From: Cryptosporangium phraense
Lineage (GTDB): Bacteria > Actinomycetota > Actinomycetes > Mycobacteriales > Cryptosporangiaceae
Reading direction: 5' to 3'
Assembly (NCBI RefSeq): GCF_006912135.1
Contig: NZ_VIRS01000001.1
Span: forward strand, 1 to 64,000
Length of the DNA: 64,000 nt
In this document: positions 1 to 8,733 of the stretch, in pieces
How the letters are laid out: every line of letters begins with the position of its first letter
Numbering within the stretch: position 1 is the first letter of the stretch
Notes under the pieces: generated by a model
What the model was told of the DNA's origin: nothing
What the model saw: only the letters and a program-made list of their open reading frames with translations
Databases searched by the model: none
Translations under genes and position numbers: made by a program

Positions 1-271
1 CCAGCAGGGCCTGGCCGGTCGGGCTCTCGGCGTCGGCGACCGCGACGACGCCCGCCCCGCGGGCGGCGGCCAGCACCGCGCCGGCCACCGCGCCCTCGTC
101 GGCGACCGGGCCGGTGACGACCGTACGGGTCGGGGTCAGGTCCCAGGGCTCGTCCGGCACCGCCAGCCCGGTGCGGACCGCCCAGCCGTCCGCGGCCAGC
201 TGCCGCACCACCGCGGCCAGGTCGCCGGGGCTGCGCAGCACGTAGAGCGGACGCGCCGCCGGGCCGGTCAT
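1..271 (-). CDS. Unknown protein, N-terminal part (runs off the left edge)
   Basis: Reading leftwards from an ATG at 271 there are about 90 codons with no stop before the window edge. The start overlaps the stop of the upstream LuxR-type regulator in an ATGA, so the two are probably translated as a coupled pair. The visible protein begins MTGPAARPLYVLRSPGDLAA and is Ala/Val/Asp-rich with alternating strand- and helix-like stretches. I see no signal peptide and recognise no family. Coding support comes from the open frame, strong third-position GC and the overlap. The function is unknown; the coupling suggests a product needed together with, or controlled by, the regulator. Confidence 0.6.
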   Translation of the reverse strand, partial: MTGPAARPLYVLRSPGDLAAVVRQLAADGWAVRTGLAVPDEPWDLTPTRTVVTGPVADEGAVAGAVLAAARGAGVVAVADAESPTGQALL

Positions 272-3200
272 CCGGCGCCCTCCAGGACGAGCGTGGCCGC
301 TTCGGTGCGGGTCCGGGCGCCGAGCTTGCGCATCCCCGAGCGGACGTGGGTCTCGACGGTCTCGCGCGAGATGCCGAGCTGACCGGCGATGCGCCGGGTC
401 GGTTCACCGGCCGCGACCAGGGCCAGCACCTCGCGTTCCCGGGCGGTGAGCGTGCTGGTGCGGGTGCGGTCGATCGTCGAGCGCCGGACCGAGAACTGGC
501 GGAGCGCCCGGTGGACCCGGCCGAGCAGCACGGTGAGCCCGGCGTGCTCGGCGTACTTCTCGGCGGCCAGGAGCGGCGGGAGCGCGCGGTCGACGTCCCC
601 GGTGGACAGCCCGGCGGCGAGCAGGCAGCGGACCTGCTCGCGCAGCGCGCTGCCCTGCCAGAGCGCGGCCGCGGCCTCGAACGCGGTCGGACCGCCCGAG
701 ACCGGGCCGCCCGGGGTCGGGCCTTCCGAGGCCGAGCCGCCCGAGGCCGAGCCGCCCGAGGCCGAGCCGCCCGAGGCCGAGCCGCCCGAGGCCGAGCCGC
801 CCGAGGCCGGGTGCCCCGGGGCGCTCGCGGAGCCGGCGCCGGAGCGAGCGGGACCCGCCGCTGATTCGGCCCAGGCCGAGAGGGTGGCTCGCACCGGGAG
901 CAGCCGGTGCCGGGCCGGGGCGTCGGCGTCGGCGCCGAGGTCGTGGCGGGCCCAGCGGGCGGTCACGGCGCCCAGGCCGCCGGCCAGTGACCCGTCGGCG
1001 GGCCCTACGGCGGACAGCGCCCGATCGGGCTGGCCGTCGAGCCACGCGACCTCGGAGTCCACCCACTGAACGAGCTCGGACATCCCGTCCCGAGCGGTCC
1101 CGTCGCGGCCGGTCCCGTCCCGGCCGGTCCCGTCCCGGCCGGACCCGTCCCGGCCGGTCCCGTCTCGGCGGGCGCGGCCGGCGCGGTCTCGGTCGAGGCG
1201 GGCGCGGGCCGGGGCCAGCGCGCCGGTGTCGGCCAGGGCGAGCGCGGCCGCGGCCAGTGCATAGCTGCGGGCCTGGGCCGGGAGCGTGCGGTCGAGCAGG
1301 TCCACCGCGCCACGGACGACCGCGTCGAGGTCGGCGCCGAGCAGCGCGCCGCACCAGAGCTCGGCGGCCGCGAACCGGGTCTCCCAGGAGTAGGCGAGCT
1401 GCCCGGCGCAGGCCGCCCGGTACTGACCGGCGACGGCGTGCGCCTCGGTGACGCGCCCGTCGGCCAGCAGGTTCTCGGTGAGGAGCCAGCCGCTCCACCA
1501 GGCGTCGACCGGGCGCCCGTCGGCCAGTGCGGCGCCGGCCGCGGCGGTCAGCGAGTCGACCCAGCCGTCGCGCCGTTCCCGGGCCCCGACCGCGGCCAGC
1601 GCGACCCGCACGGCCGGGAACCCGGCGAGCTCGGCCGGCACCGCGCCGGCCCATCCGCCGGCCCATCCGCCGGCCCATTCGCCGGCGCGGTCCGGGTCGA
1701 TCGCCAATTCGGCCAGCAGCGTGACCCGCACGTGCTCGGCCCGCAACACGTCCGGAGCCCCGTCCGCGGCGACCCAGCCCGAAGCGCCCCAGCCCGCGGC
1801 GACCCCCTCCGCCGCGACCCCCTCCGCCGCGACCCCCTCCGCCGCGACCCCCGGCGCCGCGACCCCCGGCGCCGCGATCCCCGGCGCCGCGGCGGCGCGC
1901 GCCGCCGCGACCGCCCCAGCCGCGTCCCCGCCCTGCAGCAACGCCTCCGCCCGCAACACCGCCGCCCGAACCCGATCCCCCGCACTCACCCACCCACCGC
2001 CCGCGCCACCCCAACCGGCGCCACCGGCCACGCCCCCCGCAGCACCGCCGCCCGCAGCCACACCACCCGCCGCGCCCCGCGCAGCCACCCCACCCGCCGC
2101 GCCACCCACAGCCACACCACCCGCCGCCCCGCGCGCAGCCACGCCACCCGCCGCGCCCCGCGCAGCCACACCACCCGCCGTGCCCCGCGCAGCCACACCA
2201 CCCGCAGCCGCGCCACCCGCCGCGCCCCGCGCAGCCACGCCACCCGCAGCCGCGCCACCCGCCGTGCCGCGCGCAGCCGCGCCGTCGCCGTCGGGCGCGT
2301 AGCCGTCCCCTGAGGGCGCATAGCCGTCGCCGAAGGGCGCGTAGCCGTCGCCTGAGGGCGCATGGCCGAGTACGCGGTGGCAGCCGGCGAGGTCGCCGGC
2401 GGCCAGCGCGGCCTCGGCCGCCTCCAACCGCAACGCCCCCAACGACCGCACCCTCCCCCCGACCCGCTCGGCCGGCGCCTCACCCGGTCGGACGCCGTCC
2501 GCGCCGGTGGCCCCGGCCTCCATCGCCGCGTCCGCCGCGAGCAGCAGCGCGGCGGCCCGGTCGCCGACCGTCGGGGCGCTCCGGGCCGCGGCCAGCGCCG
2601 ACCGGTACGCGCCGACCGGGTCGCCACCCGCCTGGCTGTGCCGGGCCGACTCGAGCCCGCTCAGCAGGTCGGCCAACCGCCGGTGCAACCCCGACCGCTC
2701 CGCCGACGGCAACACCGCCGCCGCCACCTCGGCCAGATACCGCGGCGACGGCGTGACCACCTCACCGTCCACAGTGACCCACCCGGCGTCCACCAGCTCC
2801 GGCACCCCCGGCCCGAGCAGCAGCGGCGACGCCGGTCGCCCGAGCAACCCCAGCGCGGCGAGCGCGGTCCGGGCCGGCCGCGGCAGGTCGGCCACCGCCG
2901 CCGCGACCGCCCGGTCGAGCGCCCCGGCCGCGCTGTCTTCGGCCGCCGAGGGCGGTGGATCGTCCGATTCCGGGCCGGACGAAACGGCGCGCATCGCCAG
3001 CGCCCGGATCGCCAGCGGGTTCCCGCCCGCCCGGTCGAGGACGGCGTCGAGAGCCCGCGCGTCCAGCGCCGGAGCCACCGACCGGGCCAGGTCCCGGGCC
3101 GGGCCGGCGTCGAGGCCGGTCAGCACCGTCCACCGGCTCGCCGCCGAACGCAACGCCTCCTCCGCGCCCGGCGGCAACCCGCCGGGCGTCCGAATGGCGA

Positions 3201-3615
3201 CGAGCACTCGGCAGACGTCCGCCAGTAACGGGAGCACAGCCAGTGACAGCGGGTCGGCGTGGTGCACGTCGTCGACCACCAGGAGGCCCTCGCCGACGCG
3301 GGCCCGCACGGCCTCGGCGGCGAGCGGCGCATCGCGCTCGGGAAGCCGGGCGCGCACCGCGCGCGCCAGCGCCATCCCCGGCAGGTGACGCAGGGTAGCC
3401 AGACCGCCACCGGTGAACACCGGTCCGCGGAACGAGGAGGCGAGCGACCGCAGCGCGGTGGTGCGGCCCGTTCCGGGCCCGCCGGCGAGTACCACCAGCC
3501 CCGGCCGTCTCAGCCGGTCGATGACCTCCAACCGGTCGGCCGGCGTTCCCCCGTCGGCGTCGACCACCGCGTTTCCTCCCGCTGCCTGCTGCGAAGCGCC
3601 CCATCCGACTGGCAC
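268..3615 (-). CDS. Large LuxR-family (LAL-type) transcriptional regulator with N-terminal P-loop ATPase
   Basis: 1115 aa from a GTG start. A Walker A motif GGPGTGRTT lies at residues 45-53 and a Walker B-like LLVVDDVHHAD near 110, followed by a winged-helix-like and TPR-like helical region. The last 60 residues are a LuxR HTH (LTAREREVLALVAAGEPTRRIAGQLGISRE is the core, residues about 1055-1085). This is the LAL/MalT-type architecture of ATP-dependent activators. Unusually, the middle third carries several in-frame expansions of short repeats (GGSAS, RDGTG, GWAG, GVAAE, GVAARGAAG, GDGYAP units; listed separately), which look like disordered linkers inserted between helical repeats. It is cytoplasmic and probably an activator; the target is unknown. 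The neighbour at 1-271 is translationally coupled to it. Confidence 0.85.
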   Translation of the reverse strand: MPVGWGASQQAAGGNAVVDADGGTPADRLEVIDRLRRPGLVVLAGGPGTGRTTALRSLASSFRGPVFTGGGLATLRHLPGMALARAVRARLPERDAPLAAEAVRARVGEGLLVVDDVHHADPLSLAVLPLLADVCRVLVAIRTPGGLPPGAEEALRSAASRWTVLTGLDAGPARDLARSVAPALDARALDAVLDRAGGNPLAIRALAMRAVSSGPESDDPPPSAAEDSAAGALDRAVAAAVADLPRPARTALAALGLLGRPASPLLLGPGVPELVDAGWVTVDGEVVTPSPRYLAEVAAAVLPSAERSGLHRRLADLLSGLESARHSQAGGDPVGAYRSALAAARSAPTVGDRAAALLLAADAAMEAGATGADGVRPGEAPAERVGGRVRSLGALRLEAAEAALAAGDLAGCHRVLGHAPSGDGYAPFGDGYAPSGDGYAPDGDGAAARGTAGGAAAGGVAARGAAGGAAAGGVAARGTAGGVAARGAAGGVAARGAAGGVAVGGAAGGVAARGAAGGVAAGGGAAGGVAGGAGWGGAGGGWVSAGDRVRAAVLRAEALLQGGDAAGAVAAARAAAAPGIAAPGVAAPGVAAEGVAAEGVAAEGVAAGWGASGWVAADGAPDVLRAEHVRVTLLAELAIDPDRAGEWAGGWAGGWAGAVPAELAGFPAVRVALAAVGARERRDGWVDSLTAAAGAALADGRPVDAWWSGWLLTENLLADGRVTEAHAVAGQYRAACAGQLAYSWETRFAAAELWCGALLGADLDAVVRGAVDLLDRTLPAQARSYALAAAALALADTGALAPARARLDRDRAGRARRDGTGRDGSGRDGTGRDGTGRDGTARDGMSELVQWVDSEVAWLDGQPDRALSAVGPADGSLAGGLGAVTARWARHDLGADADAPARHRLLPVRATLSAWAESAAGPARSGAGSASAPGHPASGGSASGGSASGGSASGGSASGGSASEGPTPGGPVSGGPTAFEAAAALWQGSALREQVRCLLAAGLSTGDVDRALPPLLAAEKYAEHAGLTVLLGRVHRALRQFSVRRSTIDRTRTSTLTAREREVLALVAAGEPTRRIAGQLGISRETVETHVRSGMRKLGARTRTEAATLVLEGAG
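728..815. repeat. 15-bp tandem repeat inside the LuxR regulator gene
   Basis: About six copies of a 15-bp unit (plus strand gaggccgagccgccc) encode five to six GGSAS pentapeptides on the minus strand. The unit is a multiple of three, so copy-number change keeps the reading frame. The copies are almost identical, which suggests recent expansion. Confidence 0.9.
1093..1170. repeat. 15-bp tandem repeat inside the LuxR regulator gene
   Basis: About five copies of a 15-bp unit (plus strand ggtcccgtcccggcc with single-base variants) encode a run of RDGTG units on the minus strand. This is the second in-frame expansion in the same gene, in a different frame context and with a different peptide. Confidence 0.85.
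1651..1686. repeat. 12-bp tandem repeat inside the LuxR regulator gene
   Basis: Three copies of ccatccgccggc (one base differs in the last) encode a GWAG repeat on the minus strand. In-frame. Confidence 0.8.
1798..1890. repeat. 15-bp tandem repeat inside the LuxR regulator gene
   Basis: Six or seven copies of a 15-bp unit built on gccgcgaccccctcc and its variant gccgcgacccccggc encode GVAAE and GVAAP pentapeptides on the minus strand. In-frame. Confidence 0.85.
2035..2363. repeat. Compound imperfect repeats inside the LuxR regulator gene
   Basis: From 2035 to about 2285 a mosaic of 24-30 bp units built on ccacccgccgcgccccgcgc encodes a long Gly/Ala/Val/Arg tract (GGVAARGAAG type). Immediately after it, at about 2290-2363, a 21-bp unit occurs about 3.5 times and encodes GDGYAPS-like heptads. 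All units are multiples of three. Confidence 0.85.
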
Positions 3616-3771
3616 GAACTAGGGATGGAACCGCCGCAGGATATGCCTAGGGTCAGTGCTGCGAATCCTGCACAGTCAAACCCCCGACACAGCTCCCGGC
3701 GGAGGACCCCTCCTCGGCACGATGAGCCCAACCGGGATCCCCCACCAGACAACCCCGAAAGGAACACCCCC

Positions 3772-4275
3772 ATGAGTGACGACGGCACCGACGCCACCTT
3801 CGACGACCACAGCGCCCCGGACGGTGCCACGGAAGTCGACTACAACAGCGACGGCACCGCCGACGGCTACCTGGTCGAGAACACCGACGGCACCGCGTAC
3901 GAGGTGATCGACACCAACAGCGACGGCGCCTACGACACCGTCCTGGTCGACACCGACGGTGACGGCGACGCCGACGCGGCCGGCTACGACTCGAACAACG
4001 ACGGTGTCGTCGACCAGATCGCCTACGACGCCGACGGCGACGGCGACGCGGACATCGTGGGCGCCGACACCGACGGTAACGGCACGATCGACACGTACGT
4101 CGCGGACACGAACAACGACGGCGTCGCCGACACCGAGTACATCGACAGCGACGGCGACGGCACCATCGACGCGACCTACACCGACGCCGACGGCGACGGC
4201 CAGTGGGACACGACGCCGGGCACGACGACCGGCGGCTCGACGGCGACCACGGCGCCGGACCTCACGACGGCCTGA
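3772..4275 (+). CDS. Cytosolic EF-hand-like / thrombospondin-3-like Ca-binding repeat protein
   Basis: 167 aa from ATG at 3772 with a GAAAGGA ribosome site about ten bases upstream; the frame is open further upstream but without a ribosome site. After an acidic N-terminus, about ten loops of the form D-x-(D/N)-x-D-G-x-x-D recur every 12-13 residues (for example DTDGDGDADA, DSNNDGVVDQ, DADGDGQWDT). That spacing is typical of Ca-binding loops in EF-hand-like, type-3 thrombospondin and dockerin repeats. There is no signal peptide or membrane segment, so unlike most such proteins it appears to stay inside the cell. It sits about 90 bp upstream of the dynamin operon on the same strand. A role in Ca sensing for that module is inference. 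Confidence 0.8.
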   Translation: MSDDGTDATFDDHSAPDGATEVDYNSDGTADGYLVENTDGTAYEVIDTNSDGAYDTVLVDTDGDGDADAAGYDSNNDGVVDQIAYDADGDGDADIVGADTDGNGTIDTYVADTNNDGVADTEYIDSDGDGTIDATYTDADGDGQWDTTPGTTTGGSTATTAPDLTTA

Positions 4276-4367
4276 TCATCGACGGTCGTCGGGGCCGCGG
4301 TACCGGCCGCGACCCGGCGACCGGCATGATCAGGTAAACACCAGCAGCAGCACTCGAGGAGTTCACC

Positions 4368-5870
4368 GTGGGGCCAGGTCCGCTGAGCCAGCGCGTCGCC
4401 GGACTGTGCCGGGAGGTAGGTCCCCGGCTCGGCGGCGGTACCGGCACGGCGGTCGCCGATCTCTCCCGGCGGCTCGGCGAGCCGCTGCGGGTGGCGATCG
4501 CCGGACGGCTCAAGGCCGGCAAGTCGACGCTGGTCAACGCGTTGATCGGGCGCCGGGTCGCGCCGACCGAGGTCGGCGAGTGCACCCGCCTGGTGACACA
4601 GTTCCGCTACGGCCCGGCCGACCGGGTCGACGTCGTCCGGCGCGACGGCCTGCGGGTCAGCCTCCCGCTGGACGAATCGGGCATGATCCCGCAGCGCCTC
4701 GGCATCCCCCGCCAGGAGGTGTCCTATGTCGACGTCACGCTGGCCAGCGACCGGCTGCGCGACCTGACCGTCGTCGACACCCCCGGCCTCAGCTCGACGA
4801 ACGCGCAGGTCAGCGCGGGCACCCGGCGCTTCCTGTTCAACGACAACCCGGTCGACGACGACCTCGACTCGGACTCGCAGAGCGCGCTGTCCGGGGCCGA
4901 GGCGATCATTTACGTCTTCACGCAGTCGGTCCGCGAGGACGACCTGGAGGCCCTGGAGGCGTTCCGGTCGATCTCGGCCCGGCTGTCGTCGAACCCGATC
5001 AACTCGCTCGGGCTGTTCAACAAGGTCGACAAGCTGGGCGGCGGCGGCGACCCCTGGCCGGTGGCCGGTCCGCTGGCCGAGACCCAGGCCCAGGCGCTGC
5101 GCCGCCAGGTCGCGGACGTGGTCCCGGTCGTCGGGCTGCTGGCCGAGACCACCGAGGCCGGACGCCTGACCGCGGCCGACTGCGAGAGCCTGCGCGCGCT
5201 GGCGGCGCTGTCGGCGGTCGACCGGGCCGTGCTGATGGCCTCGGTCGACCTGTTCACGACCCGCGAGTGCGAGGTCCCGGCCGAGCAGCGCGAGCGGCTG
5301 CTGCGCCTGCTCGACCTGTACGGCATCCAGTTCGCGGTGGCCTCGCTGGCCGCCGACCCCACGCTGGCCACCGGTGAGCTGATCCGGCGCCTGTACCGTG
5401 CCTCCGGCTTCCCCCGGGTCCGGCAGACGCTCGACCAGGCGTTCCGCTGGCGCACCGACGCGATCAAGGCCGGCTGGGCGCTCACCACGCTGGAGCAGAT
5501 CGCGGCCCGGGCCGAGCGTCCGGCCGACCGGGAACTGCTCCGGGACGCGGTCGAGCGCCTGCTCCAGCAACCCGAGTACCACCAGCTCCGCCTGCTCGAG
5601 GTGGCCCAGCAGGTCACCACCGGCGCGGTCGAGCTGCCGTCGGGGATGGAGTCCGAGCTGACCCGGCTCGCGCTCTCCGACGACCCCGGCTGGATCCTCC
5701 AACTGGCCGGCGCTCCGACCCCGCAGCTGGCCCAGGCCGCGCTCGAGGCGGCCACCCGCTGGCGGACGTTCGCGGTCGCCAGCGCCAGCCCGGCCCAGGC
5801 CCGGATCGCCCACGTCGCCCACCGCGGCTTCTACCTGCTGTCCCAGCGCGTTCGCGCGAACGCCTCCTAA
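4368..5870 (+). CDS. Dynamin-like GTPase (first of two; IniC/IniA-type)
   Basis: 500 aa from GTG at 4368 with GAGGAG just upstream. P-loop GRLKAGKST at residues 46-54, switch II DTPGL near 136 and NKVD (G4) near 218 define a dynamin-superfamily GTPase. The long C-terminal half is helical, as expected for the stalk. No clear transmembrane hairpin is seen in this copy, in contrast with the second GTPase. It is first in an operon with the GrpE-like membrane protein, the second GTPase and the acidic protein. Bacterial dynamin-like proteins often occur in pairs and act on membranes; mycobacterial IniA/IniC are the nearest familiar relatives. The ribosome site for the next gene overlaps the TAA stop. 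Confidence 0.85.
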   Translation: MGPGPLSQRVAGLCREVGPRLGGGTGTAVADLSRRLGEPLRVAIAGRLKAGKSTLVNALIGRRVAPTEVGECTRLVTQFRYGPADRVDVVRRDGLRVSLPLDESGMIPQRLGIPRQEVSYVDVTLASDRLRDLTVVDTPGLSSTNAQVSAGTRRFLFNDNPVDDDLDSDSQSALSGAEAIIYVFTQSVREDDLEALEAFRSISARLSSNPINSLGLFNKVDKLGGGGDPWPVAGPLAETQAQALRRQVADVVPVVGLLAETTEAGRLTAADCESLRALAALSAVDRAVLMASVDLFTTRECEVPAEQRERLLRLLDLYGIQFAVASLAADPTLATGELIRRLYRASGFPRVRQTLDQAFRWRTDAIKAGWALTTLEQIAARAERPADRELLRDAVERLLQQPEYHQLRLLEVAQQVTTGAVELPSGMESELTRLALSDDPGWILQLAGAPTPQLAQAALEAATRWRTFAVASASPAQARIAHVAHRGFYLLSQRVRANAS

Positions 5871-5884
5871 GGAGCTTCCCCACC

Positions 5885-6790
5885 ATGCCGACCAGCTTCG
5901 TCCGGCTCATCGTGGCCGGGCTGACCCTTGTCCTGGCCGTGCTGACCGGCCTGGTCACCGGTTTCGTCGCTGGCGGACCCGGGTGCGACGAGATCTCGCC
6001 GACGTCGACCGTCTCGACCGGTCCGTCGACCGCGGTCAACGGACCGGCGAACGCGCCGCAGAACGCGTCGCCGAGCGCGACCGGCGACATCAAGAAGGAC
6101 AAGCTCGACCCGGGCGGGAACAACGACACCCAGGGCGGCTCCCCGAAGAACGAGAACGGCGCGAGCCAGAACAGCAACCTCCCCGGCATCAACGAGTCGC
6201 TGACGCTCACCGGCGCGACCGCCGACTGCAGCGGGTTCTCGGCCCTGACCGCGGTGTTCGGGTTCCTCGGCGCGCTGTTCACCGGCGCGATCGTCGGAGG
6301 CGTGGCGCTGTTCCTGCCCCGGACCGACGCGCCGGCATCGGGCGCCGGGTACGTCTCCGGCTCCCGCGGACCGGGCGACGGGGGCGGGTTCGGTGCCGTG
6401 GGGCAGCCGCTCGGCGGCCGCCCGACCGGGACCGCGACCGCGACCGGCACCCACGCGGTGCTCACCGAGACCGGTGCGCCGGCCGAGACCGGCCTGCTCA
6501 AGCGCGAGCGCAAGACGCTCGTCGAGACCTGTATCTACGTCCGCGACCGGGCCACCAGCAAGGCGATCGCCGACCGCCTGGCCTGGGCGCTGAACGAGGT
6601 CGGCGTGGTCGAGGACCGGCCCGCCGGTGAACCGTTCGACACCGCGCGGCACGAGGCCGGCGGCACCACGCCGACCGCCGACGGGCGGCTGGCCGGCACG
6701 ATCGCCGCCGTCGAGATCTCCGGCTACACCGACCGCGGCCAGGTGCTGCGTGCGCCGGTCGTGACCGTCTACCAGGGGGACGCCCGATGA
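5885..6790 (+). CDS. Membrane-anchored GrpE-like protein
   Basis: 301 aa, ATG 14 bp after the preceding stop, with AAGGAG over that stop. Transmembrane segments lie at about residues 8-29 and 119-142, separated by a Ser/Thr/Asn/Gly-rich, probably extracytoplasmic stretch. Both ends should face the cytoplasm. The last ~90 residues resemble the beta-domain of GrpE, the nucleotide-exchange factor of Hsp70: the order GEPFDTARHEA, then a short Gly-rich turn, then GYTDRGQVLRAPVV matches the GrpE pattern GE-x-FDP-xx-HEA ... GY-x-xx-R-(V/L)LRPA-V. The coiled-coil dimerisation helix of ordinary GrpE is shortened or missing. It is translationally coupled (ATGA) to the second dynamin-like GTPase. I infer that it serves the membrane-anchored Hsp70-like protein at 15681-17189. 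The GrpE assignment rests on motif reading only. Confidence 0.7.
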   Translation: MPTSFVRLIVAGLTLVLAVLTGLVTGFVAGGPGCDEISPTSTVSTGPSTAVNGPANAPQNASPSATGDIKKDKLDPGGNNDTQGGSPKNENGASQNSNLPGINESLTLTGATADCSGFSALTAVFGFLGALFTGAIVGGVALFLPRTDAPASGAGYVSGSRGPGDGGGFGAVGQPLGGRPTGTATATGTHAVLTETGAPAETGLLKRERKTLVETCIYVRDRATSKAIADRLAWALNEVGVVEDRPAGEPFDTARHEAGGTTPTADGRLAGTIAAVEISGYTDRGQVLRAPVVTVYQGDAR

Positions 6791-8730
6791 CGGCCCCGAA
6801 GCCGGACCCCGCGGCGGCCCTGAAAGCGGTCGAGGAACAGATCCGCGGTGCGGTCGACACCGGCCTCGGCCACATCCGCCGGCTCGACCCCGACCTGGCC
6901 TCCGACCTCGACCAGGTCCGCCGGGCCGACGTCGGTCACCCGACCGTCGTCGTGGTCGGCGAGACCAAGCGCGGCAAGAGCTCGCTGATCAACGCCCTGC
7001 TGGCGACGCCGGGCCTGTCCCCGGTGGACGCCGCGGTCGCGACCAGCGCGTACCTGGAGTTCGCGGCGGGCGACCCGGCCCGGGCGCTGGCCCACGTGCC
7101 CGGCGACCCCTCGCCGCACCCGCTCTCGCTCGAGGCCCTGCGCGACTGGGGCACGGTGCTCGGCGCGATGCCCGACGGCCAGCGCCCGCCCCGGCACATC
7201 CAGGTGTTCCACCCGGCGCCGCTGCTCCAGCACGTCACGATCATCGACACGCCCGGCGTCGGCGGCCTGGACTCCACCCACGCCGAGATCGCGCTCGACG
7301 CGGTCGAGAAGGCCACCGCGCTGCTGTTCGTCGTCGACGCCTCGTCGCCGTTCTCCAAGCCCGAGCTGGACTTCCTGCTCGAGGCCAGCAAGCGCGTCAA
7401 CCTGGTGATGTTCGCGCTGACCAAGACCGACGCGTTCCCGGGCTGGCGCACGGTGCTCGACGACGACAAGGCGCTGCTGCACACCCACGCGCCGAGGTTC
7501 GCGCAGGCCGCGTTCTTCCCGGTCTCGGCCCGGCTGGCCGAGCTGGCCGACCAGATGCCGATTCCCGAGGCGGCCGACGAGGTCCGCAAGGAGTCCCGGA
7601 TCGCCGACCTGCGGAACGCGCTGCAACGCCAGGTCGCGGTGCGGAACGCGCTGCTCGTGCAGGCCAACCTCCTGCGGACGGTCCGCTCGGAACTCGTCGG
7701 CATGGACACGCAGATCGGCGAGAAGATGCGCGCGGTCGACCCCGATCCGGGGATGGCCGAGAAGCTCAAGGCCGAGCGGGCCGAGTTCGTCCAGCGCAAG
7801 CGCAAGGACGCCCGCACCTGGACGCTGACGCTCAACACGGAGGTGCAGCGCGCCCGCACCGACGCGACGTCGCTGCTCCGCGCCGAGGTGACCAAGGCGT
7901 CCGAGCACTACCTGACGATCGTCGAGAAGGCCACCGGCGAGCGCATCAAGCGGCTGCCGACCGACGTCGACCAGGCACTACAGGCGATCGCGCTGCGGAT
8001 CTCGGCCGAGATGGAGCGCCGGTTCCGGCTGATCGGCGCGAAGGTGCTGCGCGAGGTCTTCTCCGACGCCGAGCTCTCGCAGATCCTCACCCGGCTCAAC
8101 GCCCGGCTGCGCGCGGTCGCGTCGGCTCGTCCGCAGCGCGACGGTGGGGGCGCGGACAACGCGCTGGTCATCACCGGGGCCGCCGGTACCGCGTCGCTGA
8201 TGGGCAACCTGGCCATGCACGGCGGTGGCGTGGTGCTGGCCGGCACGGCCGCGGCCGGGATCGCGATCCCGGTCATCGGCCTGGGTGTCGGCCTCGCGGC
8301 CGGCGCGTTCATGCTCTACCGCCGCCGGGTCGGGAACGACCGGCAGCAGGCCAAGATCTGGCTCCGCGAGGTCTTCAACGAGGCCCGGGCGTCGATCGCC
8401 GAGGAGGTCCAGCACCGGTTCACCGACCTGCAGTTCGCGCTGACCGTGGCGCTGGACGAGGCGGTCGAGCGGAGGGTCGAGCAACTCGACGCGCAGATCG
8501 CCGAGATCGACAAGTCGCTGGCCGACGACAAGGCCAACCGGGCCAAGAAGCGGACCGTGCTGCAGGCCGACCGGGACGGGATCCGGGGGCGGATCAAGCA
8601 GCTGGACGAGGTGCTGGGCAAGGCCAAGGCGGCCACCCGGATCACGGTCCCGCCGATCGCGGCGGCCGCGGCCCCCGCTTCGGCGGGGGCGCCGGCCTCG
8701 GCCTCGGCCGCGGCCTCGGGGAAGGCGTAG
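6787..8730 (+). CDS. Dynamin-like GTPase with membrane hairpin (second of two; IniA-type)
   Basis: 647 aa, start overlapping the previous stop by four bases. P-loop GETKRGKSS at residues 58-66, DTPGVGG near 154-160 and TKTD near 212. A helical stalk follows, then two hydrophobic segments at about residues 460-515 (Gly/Ala-rich, ending before MLYRRRVG) that form a probable membrane hairpin, then a charged coiled coil and an Ala/Ser-rich tail. This is the bacterial dynamin-like arrangement with a membrane paddle. With the GTPase at 4368 it probably forms a hetero-oligomer, as in other tandem bacterial dynamins; that is inference. Confidence 0.85.
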   Translation: MTAPKPDPAAALKAVEEQIRGAVDTGLGHIRRLDPDLASDLDQVRRADVGHPTVVVVGETKRGKSSLINALLATPGLSPVDAAVATSAYLEFAAGDPARALAHVPGDPSPHPLSLEALRDWGTVLGAMPDGQRPPRHIQVFHPAPLLQHVTIIDTPGVGGLDSTHAEIALDAVEKATALLFVVDASSPFSKPELDFLLEASKRVNLVMFALTKTDAFPGWRTVLDDDKALLHTHAPRFAQAAFFPVSARLAELADQMPIPEAADEVRKESRIADLRNALQRQVAVRNALLVQANLLRTVRSELVGMDTQIGEKMRAVDPDPGMAEKLKAERAEFVQRKRKDARTWTLTLNTEVQRARTDATSLLRAEVTKASEHYLTIVEKATGERIKRLPTDVDQALQAIALRISAEMERRFRLIGAKVLREVFSDAELSQILTRLNARLRAVASARPQRDGGGADNALVITGAAGTASLMGNLAMHGGGVVLAGTAAAGIAIPVIGLGVGLAAGAFMLYRRRVGNDRQQAKIWLREVFNEARASIAEEVQHRFTDLQFALTVALDEAVERRVEQLDAQIAEIDKSLADDKANRAKKRTVLQADRDGIRGRIKQLDEVLGKAKAATRITVPPIAAAAAPASAGAPASASAAASGKA

Positions 8731-8733
8731 GTC

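Noticed and set aside
404-2313. Several long open frames on both strands across the LuxR gene
   Set aside because: Frame shadows of the repeats; Arg/Pro/Ala-rich with no domain. The minus-strand LuxR frame has the ATPase and HTH motifs.
728-2363. Tandem repeats considered as a CRISPR array
   Set aside because: Units are 12-30 bp, directly adjacent with no unique spacers, and are translated in frame in the LuxR gene.
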